This document shows positions 56,673-64,000 of a DNA stretch of 64,000 nt, piece by piece. The translations under genes and the position numbers were made by a program. Origin of the DNA: Pseudomonas viridiflava (GTDB lineage Bacteria; Pseudomonadota; Gammaproteobacteria; Pseudomonadales; Pseudomonadaceae); assembly GCF_900590885.1 (NCBI RefSeq), contig NZ_UUON01000030.1, forward strand, positions 52,224-116,223, in the 5' to 3' direction. The notes under the pieces were generated by a model that was not told the DNA's origin, searched no databases, and worked only from the letters and a program-made list of their open reading frames with translations. Within the stretch, counting starts at the first letter, position 1. Each line of letters opens with the position of its first letter.

Positions 56673-59600
56673 AACAACACTCCTTGTTCCCAGGCGGGCT
56701 CAACCTTGGGCGGGATGGGCTTGCCCTGGAACAACAGGTCCAGGCCTTCGATCAGCTCGCGCGGCGGCCGGGTGAAATACGCGCCCTGACTGGCCGCCTG
56801 GGTGCCGCGCAGGAACAGGTACAGCGCCCCGCCGACATGGCGGTCGTAGTCGTAGTCCGGCAGGCGTGCCTTGAGCTGGCGGTGCAAGGCCAGTAGGTAA
56901 AGCACGTATTGCAGGTCGTACCGATGCTCGAGGATCGACTGCTCCATGGCGTCATGGGTGTAGGCCGAATCGTCGGGGCCGAGCCAGTTGGATTTGTAAT
57001 CGGCGACGTAGTAACGGCCGTCGTGTTCGAACGTCAGGTCGATAAACCCCTTGAACATGCCGTTGAGCAACACCGGTTCGGCGGCCACGCGGGACACGCC
57101 GTTATGGGTGTACTGGCACACGAGCTTGTCGAGGGCGAGCACGTCGACCTTGTGGCTGGCGAACCAGAACTCCATTTCGATCTGGTACTGCTTCAAGCCG
57201 CTGAGGCTGACTCGATCGTTATCCACCGGCAGCGGCGTTTGCAACAGATGCCCAAGCCACCCGCTGAGGGTGACGATCCAGCCTTCCCAGTTGCGCCGAT
57301 TGCAGCGTGCGCCCACGGCTTTTTCGATCGCTTGCGGGGTCACGTTGAAACCTTCCTCACCCGCCCACTCCAGTAAACCGTGGAGGAAGGTGCCGGGGTT
57401 GGGCCCGCGTGGGAAACGGTGAATATCGTCGCCAGACGCCACCACTTCGCGCGGTGCGTCGGGGTCCAGGCGCTCGTCATCGAACAGCTTCTGCGCTTGT
57501 GGGCTTTCGGGAGCCTCGAGACTCGCGGCGCTCATGCTGTCGCCAATTCGCAAGGCGCTGTAGGACGCGATCCACCAGTTTTCGGCGGCCTTGCGTTTGG
57601 GCAGCAACGGCGCGAGCAAGCTGGCTTCGTTGCGCGGCGGGTGGAAAAGGATGTCTTGCGCGTCGGGCACCTGGGCGTAATGAATGGCGGCGCAGCCCTC
57701 CTGCAAATCCAATAGCCAGCGCGCCAGCCCGGCGGACTCGCCCAGGGATGCGCCGGCGCCGAGCAAATAGCCCAATGCAGACAAATGCAGCACAGAGCTG
57801 CTGCTGTTGCCGCGTTTGAGGTCGGCGACGCCCAGCCAGCACGCGTGTTTGGCGCGGGTCAGGGCCACGTAGAACAGGCGCAGGTCTTCGGCCAGGCGCT
57901 CGTCGTCGGCCCGGGCGATCAACTCGGCGGTCGGGCGCAGGCTCACCTGGGGTTTATCCTGCGCGTCGTGGTAATGCAGCGGCAAGCGGCTGCCGTCCAC
58001 CGGCTTGGCCGAGCAGATAAAGGGCAGGAACACCAAGTCGTATTCCAGGCCTTTGGACTTGTGGATGGTCACGACCTTGACCAGTTGCTCATCGCTTTCC
58101 AGGCGCAGGATCTGCTCTTCACCGGCCTGGCCCGACAGCGCCAGGTGCTCGGCGAGGTGGCGGATCAGTGCCTGCTCGCCGTCCAGTTCCGAGGCGGCCT
58201 GTTGCAACAGTTCGCTCAGGTGCAGCAGGTTGGTCAGCACGCGTTCGCCATCACTGCGCGCGATCAGGGTTTGCGGCAGTTTGAAATCATGCAGCAGGCG
58301 CCGCAGCATCGGCAGCACGCCTTGGGTGCGCCAAATCGCGCGGTAGCCACGGAACTGCATCACGCGGGTTTCCCACGCCAGTTCGTCCTGGTTCAGACGC
58401 TCCAATTCCGGCAGCGACAGGTTCAAGGTGACGCAGGCCAACGCGGCGCGCAGCGGGCGTTCTACGTCCGGCTCGGCGCAGGCCTTGAGCCAGGCCAGCA
58501 GGTCGTGGGCTTCCTGGGCGGCGAACACCGAGTCTTTATCCGACAGGTACACGCTGCGCACGCCACGGGCGGCCAACTCGGCGCGCACGGCCTGGGCTTC
58601 CTTGCCGTCGCGCACCAGGATGGCGATGTCTGACGGCAGTACGCCTCTAAAGCCTTCAATTGGATGTAGGAAACCTGCCCTGCCCTGCTGCCCACCATTG
58701 AGCAACTCGACAATCTGCGTGGCACAGGCGCCGGCCAGTTGCTGACGGTACACCGCATTGGATACCGGCTGGTCCGTGGGCAGGTGCCATAGGTTCATGG
58801 CCGGTAGCGTAATGCCATCGACCTGTAACTGCTCCTTGCGGCCCTGGGACAGCACGGCGTTGAACGGCACCGGGTTTTCACCCTCCGGCTCGCGGAACAG
58901 GAACGCGCCGCGACCGGTTTCGGCACGCTGGAACACATGGTTCACCGCCTCGACCATCGCATGGCTGGAACGGAAGTTGGTGCCCAGAGTGTGATGGCGG
59001 CCGAGCGTGGCCTTGCGCGCGCGCAGGTAGGTGTAGATGTCAGCGCCGCGGAAGGCGTAGATCGCCTGCTTGGGGTCGCCGATCAGGAACAGGCCACTGT
59101 CGAGGTGGTTTTCTTCAATGCGGTAGATGCTGTCGAAGATGCTGTATTGCACCGGGTCGGTGTCCTGGAATTCGTCGATCAGCGCCACCGGAAACTGCTC
59201 GCGGATCACACTGGCCAGGCGCTCGCCGCCCTCGGCTTGCAGGGCGGCATTGAGGCGGATGAGCATGTCGTCGAAGCCCATTTCGGCGCGCCGGCGTTTT
59301 TCTTCTTCGAAGCGTTTGCCGACCCAATCGGCGGCGTGCTGCAACACGGCGGCGTCGGGGGTTGGCAGCGCGTCGAGGGCGGTCTTGAGGCCGGCCATGG
59401 CGTCGATTCCCGGGTGGCGTGGGGGCTCGCCTTTCCAGGCTTCGGCCATGCCGTCGGGGGTCAGGCGGGTGAAACCGGTGCCGATGTCCAACTGCTCCAG
59501 GGTTTCGTCAGCCGCCCAGGCGCTGATTTTTTCAAACCAGGGCTCGAAGTAGCGCGCTTGCATCTTGCGGCCGTCGACGGCTTTGGCGGCCACGGCTTGC

Positions 59601-60343
59601 AGGCAGATATCACGTAATTCGTTTGCCCATTCTTGCCAAGGCGCCTTGAGTTGTACCAGCGCTTCGCGACGCTCTTGCAGGCAGGCGTTGATCAGCTCGG
59701 CCGGTTCACGGGTTTCGTCAGTGGGGCGCTCGCTGCCGAACAGTGCGCGTACCCGAGGCATCAGCGCGGCGGGGCCACCCCAGTTGCTGCGCACCCAGTT
59801 GAGCGCGTCGTCGTGCATCGGGTAGCAGAACAGTCGCCAGTAGTCGCGCAGCACTTCGCCGAGCAGGTCGCTGTGGTCGGTTTCCAGGGTCTGGGTGAAC
59901 AGGCTGCCGCTGTCGAACGCGTGTTCGCGCAGCATGCGCTGGCACCAGCTGTGGATGGTCGAGACGGCGGCTTCGTCCATCCACTGCGCGGCGATGTCCA
60001 GGCGGTTGGCGCAGGCGGGCCAGTGCTCGCGGGGGTATTCGTCGCGCAGGTCGGCGATCAGGGCATCCGGTTGGTCTATTTCTTCGCGGAAAAAACGCGC
60101 GGCTTCGGCGAGGCGAATGCGGATGCGTTCACGCAGCTCTTTGGTGGCGGCGTCGGTGAAGGTCACTACAAGGATTTGCGGCGGCAGCAGCTCGCGGCCA
60201 AAGCCGGAGTCGTCGCCGCCGTGGCCCAGCACCAGACGCAGGTACAGGGCGGAAATGGTGAAGGTCTTGCCGGTGCCGGCGCTGGCTTCAATCAGCTGGC
60301 TGCCTTTGAGCGGGAAAGCCAGGGCCAAGGGTTTGCTGCTCAT
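56669..60343 (-). CDS. recB: Exonuclease V subunit RecB
   Basis: 1224 aa, UvrD-like helicase plus nuclease. Walker A is IEASAGTGKTFTISALYLRL (near residue 20); helicase motifs include LIDEFQDTDPVQYSIFDSI and VVTIHKSKGLEYDLVFLPF. The C-terminal nuclease has GFIDLTFEHDGRYYVADYKSNWLG with Asp and DYK. Start MSSKPLALAFPLKG at 60343; longer frame upstream overlaps recC and is rejected. Overlaps recC by 4 nt and recD by 4 nt. Confidence 0.97.
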   Translation of the reverse strand: MSSKPLALAFPLKGSQLIEASAGTGKTFTISALYLRLVLGHGGDDSGFGRELLPPQILVVTFTDAATKELRERIRIRLAEAARFFREEIDQPDALIADLRDEYPREHWPACANRLDIAAQWMDEAAVSTIHSWCQRMLREHAFDSGSLFTQTLETDHSDLLGEVLRDYWRLFCYPMHDDALNWVRSNWGGPAALMPRVRALFGSERPTDETREPAELINACLQERREALVQLKAPWQEWANELRDICLQAVAAKAVDGRKMQARYFEPWFEKISAWAADETLEQLDIGTGFTRLTPDGMAEAWKGEPPRHPGIDAMAGLKTALDALPTPDAAVLQHAADWVGKRFEEEKRRRAEMGFDDMLIRLNAALQAEGGERLASVIREQFPVALIDEFQDTDPVQYSIFDSIYRIEENHLDSGLFLIGDPKQAIYAFRGADIYTYLRARKATLGRHHTLGTNFRSSHAMVEAVNHVFQRAETGRGAFLFREPEGENPVPFNAVLSQGRKEQLQVDGITLPAMNLWHLPTDQPVSNAVYRQQLAGACATQIVELLNGGQQGRAGFLHPIEGFRGVLPSDIAILVRDGKEAQAVRAELAARGVRSVYLSDKDSVFAAQEAHDLLAWLKACAEPDVERPLRAALACVTLNLSLPELERLNQDELAWETRVMQFRGYRAIWRTQGVLPMLRRLLHDFKLPQTLIARSDGERVLTNLLHLSELLQQAASELDGEQALIRHLAEHLALSGQAGEEQILRLESDEQLVKVVTIHKSKGLEYDLVFLPFICSAKPVDGSRLPLHYHDAQDKPQVSLRPTAELIARADDERLAEDLRLFYVALTRAKHACWLGVADLKRGNSSSSVLHLSALGYLLGAGASLGESAGLARWLLDLQEGCAAIHYAQVPDAQDILFHPPRNEASLLAPLLPKRKAAENWWIASYSALRIGDSMSAASLEAPESPQAQKLFDDERLDPDAPREVVASGDDIHRFPRGPNPGTFLHGLLEWAGEEGFNVTPQAIEKAVGARCNRRNWEGWIVTLSGWLGHLLQTPLPVDNDRVSLSGLKQYQIEMEFWFASHKVDVLALDKLVCQYTHNGVSRVAAEPVLLNGMFKGFIDLTFEHDGRYYVADYKSNWLGPDDSAYTHDAMEQSILEHRYDLQYVLYLLALHRQLKARLPDYDYDRHVGGALYLFLRGTQAASQGAYFTRPPRELIEGLDLLFQGKPIPPKVEPAWEQGVLL

Positions 60344-63300
60344 GCGCTGGCCTCCTCGCTGGTGAGTGATCGCCAGGGGGCGTTGATCAGTGGGCGGTAC
60401 AGGGTTTCGCACCAGCCTTCGAATTCCTCGTTGTCGGTCAAGGCCGCGTAGTCGGGAAATTGGCGGGTCAGCGCCGGGCTTTCGCGGCGTTCGCCGTCGG
60501 TGGTCATGCCGTCGCCTTCGTAGGCTTTACTCGCCGCGGCCTGGGCCTTGGCGGGGTCGGTTTGGCCGAGCCAGGCGAAGGCGGTTTTGACCGCGACCGG
60601 CAGTGGTTTTTGCATGCCGTGGTGCCAGGCAAGCAGCAAGTGGCCGAGGGTTTCCTGGGCGGCAGATTTATCCAGCGGTGCCAACAGCAAGGTGTCGTCA
60701 CTGGCGACCAGCCCGGTGCTCAACGGCAAGCCGCAGGCGCACGCGACCAGGTGGTTGACCCACGGGCGAATGAGGCGATGCCACTTGCGAGTCTTGATCG
60801 AGCCGATGCTGTTGGGGATGGTGGTCACGCTGAGCAGGCCGCCATCATTGCGTCGGTGCAGGCCGCTGACCCAGCCTTCGAGCTGGATACCTTGATGCTC
60901 AAAACTGATCGGTTCGGCAGCGGTGTGCGGGGTGGGCCAGAGGGCGAGGAGTTGTTGGTAGCGCTGTACCAGATCGGGCAACGGCTCAACCAACTCGTTA
61001 CGCAGGCACTCACCGAAACCGACCATGGGCAGCAGGCCACTGCCTTGCAGGCGCAGGGCCTGGGCGTTCAAGGCTTGGTCTATTTGCTCGGGTTGGCTCA
61101 ACGCGGCATTCAGCAGGCTGTCGCTCAGGCTGTAGCGTTGCAGTGCGTCGAGGACGAAAGGTTCTTCATCAGCCAGGGGCACTTCGGCGGCTTCGAAGAA
61201 CACTTTCAGGCGCTGGCTGAAGAAATGTTTGACCGGGTTGCGCAGGAAGTCCTGCAACTGGCCGAGGCTCAGCGGCTCGTCCTGTTGGTGCGGCGTCAGT
61301 GCGCCTTCTGCTGGAATGTCCGCCTGGGTTTCATGCAGCAATTGCCATTCGCGGGCGTAGCTGAATAGCGGGTCGCCGGCATGGAAATACCGGGCGCTGA
61401 AGGGTTGGAGCGGGTGTTCCTGGGTCATGGCTTCCAGCAGTGGGGGTTCTGTTTGCGCGTTTTTCCAGCCGCTGGCGATGTGGTCACGCAGCTGGCCGAT
61501 CAGCACCGACGCCGGGCGCTCACTGTTGTCACGAATACTGCGGCCGACCCAACTGATATACAGCTGGTCGCGGGCCGAGAGCAGGGCTTCGAGCAGGAGG
61601 TAGCGATCGTCTTCGCGGCGTGAGCGATCGCCGGGGCGGTAGTCGCTGCCCATCAGGTCGAAGTCCAGCGGCGGTTGGGCGCGCGGGTAGTCGCCGTCGT
61701 TCATGCCGAGCAGACACACCAGCTTGAACGGGATCGCACGCATGGGCATCAGGGTGCAAAAATTGACAGCTCCGGCGAGGAAGCGTTGGGACAGGCGGCC
61801 TTGGTCCAGACCGGCCAGCCAGGCCTCGCGGACTACGGTGAGGGGTAACTCATCCTGTAGGCCGACGGACTCGCAGGTTTCCAGCCAGTCTTCCCTGAGC
61901 TGTTCGAGTTGGCCGAGCAGGTAGTCGTCGTGTTCGCTGCTGGGCAGGAAAAACAGCTGCATCAGGCGTTGCAGGCGTTCGCCCCATGCTTGCGGAGCGG
62001 CCGGTTGGGACAGCGCTTGATACGCGTCATTCAGGGCGTCGAGCAAGGCGACCAGAGGGCCGATCAGGGCTGCGTCGAGGCCACCGATTTCGTCGTAGGG
62101 CTCGATGCCATCGCAGGCGAGGCCAGTGCCGACGGCGTAGCCGAGCAGCATACGGCGCAGGCCGAATCGCCAGCTGTTTTGTTCCAATTCTTTGGGTAGG
62201 CCCAGACCCGCGCGTTGCTCGGCGTCCAGGCCCCAACGGATGCCGGCGCCTTCGATCCAGCGGTGCAGCGTGGGCAGGTCGCGCTCCTTGATGGCGAAAC
62301 GTTCGCGCAGGGCGGGGACGTCGAGCAGGTCAAGGATTTCGCTGACGGGGAAGCGGCTGTCCGGGAGTTTCAGCAGGTGCTCGACGGCGATCAGCAAGGG
62401 GTCGCGACCGCGTTGGCCCTGGTCGGTGAGTGTGAAGGGGATGAAGCGCTGGTCGCTCCTTTCCAACTGGCCGAATACGGCACGGATATGCGGCGCGTAG
62501 CTGTCGACATCGGGGACCATGACGATGACGTCCCGGGGGCGCAGCGTGGGGTCGGCGCTGAAGCGTTGGAGCAATTGGTCGTGGAGAATCTCCACTTCGC
62601 GCTGGGCGCTGTGGGCGATATGGAAACGGATGGAGCGGTCTTGATCGAGGTCGACAGCGGGCCAAAGCTCGCGGGTCTCGTTGAGCGGGCGCAGTTCGAG
62701 GATATCGTCCTGGAGCTGGTTGAGCAGTGTGGTGGGTTCGCTGTCGCTGAACAGGTCGATGCGACCATCACGGAACGCCGCGCGGTAGCTGTTGGGGTCG
62801 TCGTAGCTGTCCAGCAGGCTTATGTAGTCACGGCCCTGTTTGCCCCAGGCAGCCAGCAGCGGGTGGGCGTGCTGGTGCAGGGTTTGGGGGTCGATGGTCA
62901 CAGGCATGCCGGCTTTACGCGCCTGGCGTTTGTATTCGTTACGCAGCAGGTCTTTGTCAGCAACGATGTCGGACCAATGATGGCGGCAAGGGTTGTGTAC
63001 ACACAGCAGGACCTGGCTGAACCGCGCCAGGCCGGCGAGGGCCTCCAACGCCTGCGCGGGCAGCGAAGAAATCCCGAAAACAATCACGCGGGAAGGCAGG
63101 CCGGGGGGGGCTTGTTCAAGCGCGTTAATGCGCTCGATAAAGCGCTGATGAACGCCGGCACGGCTTTGGGCCATGCCCTCCTCACCCACGTCCAGCAGGA
63201 GTGCGCGCCATAGTTCGGCTTGCCAGCAGTTAGCCGGGTTCAGGGGTTTGGTTTCACCTCGGCCGTTGCGCAGTTGGTGCCGGCCTGCGGCCCAATCTTC

Positions 63301-63792
63301 CAGCCAGTCGGCGCGGTACACCTGGTACTGGTCGAACAGGTCGGCCAGGCGCTCGGCCAGTTGGTAGCGTTTGCGCAGGTCGGTGTCATGGGTAAGGAAG
63401 CGCTGCAGCGGTTCGAAGTGCGGCTGATTGATAAGCTCCGGGAGCAAGCGCATCAGGCGCCAGGTCAGTGGGGCTTTATCGAGCAGGGACTTGGGGGGAA
63501 TTTCGTCACGTCCAAGGACCATGCGGTAAAGCTGCCACATGAAGCTGCCGGGGAGCTGCACATCGATGGCGGCGGCGATGCCGCAGCCGCCCATGTCGTC
63601 CTCTTGCGGGTCTTCGGCCAAGGCCAGCTTGAGCCATTGGGCGATGCCGTTGCTTTGCACCAATGCAATTTCGTTTTCCAGGGGAGCCAAGGGATAGCGA
63701 CGCATCCAGCTGACAACGAGGCTGCGCAGTTCATCCAGGCGGTTACCGTGAACTACCATGAATCCAGCGCTGAGGGACGTCGTATCCGGCAT
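60340..63792 (-). CDS. recC: Exonuclease V subunit RecC
   Basis: 1150 aa. MVVHGNRLDELRSLVVSWMRRYPLAPLENEIALVQSNGIAQWLKLAL is the RecC opening; FGISSLPAQALEALAGLARFSQVLLCVHNPCRHHWSDIV and the MPMRAIPFKLVCLLGMNDGDYPR segment are typical. RecC recognises chi in the RecBCD complex and has degenerate helicase folds. Start at 63792 with AAGGAAG upstream; 39 codons upstream are rejected as leader. First gene of recCBD. Confidence 0.96.
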   Translation of the reverse strand: MPDTTSLSAGFMVVHGNRLDELRSLVVSWMRRYPLAPLENEIALVQSNGIAQWLKLALAEDPQEDDMGGCGIAAAIDVQLPGSFMWQLYRMVLGRDEIPPKSLLDKAPLTWRLMRLLPELINQPHFEPLQRFLTHDTDLRKRYQLAERLADLFDQYQVYRADWLEDWAAGRHQLRNGRGETKPLNPANCWQAELWRALLLDVGEEGMAQSRAGVHQRFIERINALEQAPPGLPSRVIVFGISSLPAQALEALAGLARFSQVLLCVHNPCRHHWSDIVADKDLLRNEYKRQARKAGMPVTIDPQTLHQHAHPLLAAWGKQGRDYISLLDSYDDPNSYRAAFRDGRIDLFSDSEPTTLLNQLQDDILELRPLNETRELWPAVDLDQDRSIRFHIAHSAQREVEILHDQLLQRFSADPTLRPRDVIVMVPDVDSYAPHIRAVFGQLERSDQRFIPFTLTDQGQRGRDPLLIAVEHLLKLPDSRFPVSEILDLLDVPALRERFAIKERDLPTLHRWIEGAGIRWGLDAEQRAGLGLPKELEQNSWRFGLRRMLLGYAVGTGLACDGIEPYDEIGGLDAALIGPLVALLDALNDAYQALSQPAAPQAWGERLQRLMQLFFLPSSEHDDYLLGQLEQLREDWLETCESVGLQDELPLTVVREAWLAGLDQGRLSQRFLAGAVNFCTLMPMRAIPFKLVCLLGMNDGDYPRAQPPLDFDLMGSDYRPGDRSRREDDRYLLLEALLSARDQLYISWVGRSIRDNSERPASVLIGQLRDHIASGWKNAQTEPPLLEAMTQEHPLQPFSARYFHAGDPLFSYAREWQLLHETQADIPAEGALTPHQQDEPLSLGQLQDFLRNPVKHFFSQRLKVFFEAAEVPLADEEPFVLDALQRYSLSDSLLNAALSQPEQIDQALNAQALRLQGSGLLPMVGFGECLRNELVEPLPDLVQRYQQLLALWPTPHTAAEPISFEHQGIQLEGWVSGLHRRNDGGLLSVTTIPNSIGSIKTRKWHRLIRPWVNHLVACACGLPLSTGLVASDDTLLLAPLDKSAAQETLGHLLLAWHHGMQKPLPVAVKTAFAWLGQTDPAKAQAAASKAYEGDGMTTDGERRESPALTRQFPDYAALTDNEEFEGWCETLYRPLINAPWRSLTSEEASA

Positions 63793-63887
63793 AACGGCTT
63801 CCTTGGGAAAAGCAAAAATCGAGGCATGGACTTTAGCATTGAAGGCCGCCGTAATGAGCCTCTTCGCCCTTTCCGACCGCCCAAAAC

Positions 63888-63918
63888 AAAACCCCATCTG
63901 CTTTCGCAAATGGGGTTT
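63888..63918 (-). terminator. Terminator of the rRNA operon
   Basis: AAACCCCAT / ATGGGGTTT stem with a 12-nt loop, followed on the minus strand by a T-rich stretch (TTTTGTTTTGGG). It lies just past the 5S rRNA end and before recC. Confidence 0.85.
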
Positions 63919-63926
63919 CGGAATTT

Positions 63927-64000
63927 AATCTTGACGATGACCTACTCTCACATGGGGAAACCCCACACTACCATCGGCGATGCATCGTTTCACTACTGAG
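63927..64000 (-). rRNA. rrf: 5S ribosomal RNA (3' part; gene continues beyond the window)
   Basis: The last 74 bases, read on the minus strand, are CTCAGTAGTGAAACGATGC.. ..GGTCATCGTCAAGATT, the 3' part of a Pseudomonas 5S rRNA with the GATGGTAGTGTGGGG and CCCCATGTGAGAGTAGG arms. The upstream part of the rRNA operon lies past base 64000. Confidence 0.96.

Overview
The window looks like chromosomal DNA of a Pseudomonas of the P. fluorescens lineage. Evidence: FolE-FolX-FolM with DUF1244 and HopJ, the conserved rplU-rpmA-obgE-proB / ispB block, YfiRNB, RecCBD beside an rRNA operon, an OprD-type porin, and many copies of the GTGGGAGGGGGCTTGCCCC REP palindrome between genes. Base composition is GC-rich throughout except an AT-richer patch near 47.4-48.2 kb.

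Layout. 1-2.1 kb: end of a pterin operon (folM-folE-folX-DUF1244-hopJ). 2.2-9.1 kb: trxB, cysZ, a GT4 glycosyltransferase, an old-yellow-enzyme, glutathione peroxidase, creA, proB. 9.1-14 kb: obgE, rpmA, rplU, divergent ispB, a zinc-ribbon protein, a small gene behind a good Fur box, fklB. 14-19.7 kb: an OprD porin, a LysR regulator, a YfcC-type transporter and a CocE-type hydrolase; the porin and the transporter carry the same 66-bp promoter/operator pattern. 19.9-21.8 kb: a chemoreceptor. 21.8-22.45 kb: a gene-poor stretch that I read as a candidate type I toxin-antitoxin-like locus: a 32-codon ORF with a long leader, a sequestered ribosome-binding site and its own terminator, facing a divergent small-RNA-like unit whose predicted 5' end is perfectly complementary to 19 nt of that leader. 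22.45-26.5 kb: a D-aminoacylase operon (GntP permease, RpiR regulator, D-aminoacylase, VOC protein). 26.8-32.6 kb: LprI-like protein, SulP transporter, SDR enzyme, TSUP permease and LysR regulators.

32.5-47.3 kb is a tryptophan-to-beta-ketoadipate catabolic cluster: permease-kynU with divergent kynR, catBCA with divergent catR, antR and antABC, an AroP-like permease, kynBA, and a cupin gene. Together these convert tryptophan to N-formylkynurenine (KynA), kynurenine (KynB), anthranilate (KynU), catechol (AntABC), muconate (CatA), muconolactone (CatB) and beta-ketoadipate enol-lactone (CatC). The last lower-pathway steps (enol-lactone hydrolase, CoA transferase, thiolase) are not in the window. 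Candidate regulator sites are visible for KynR, CatR and AntR.

47.4-48.2 kb holds an acetyltransferase-like gene and a small downstream ORF of unknown role. 48.3-51.8 kb: valine catabolism mmsA-mmsB with a divergent LysR gene. 52.2-54.6 kb: the yfiR-yfiN-yfiB c-di-GMP control operon. 54.6-63.8 kb: recC-recB-recD, overlapping by 4 nt at each junction. The window ends inside a 5S rRNA gene on the minus strand. No CRISPR array, insertion sequence, tRNA or prophage was recognised.
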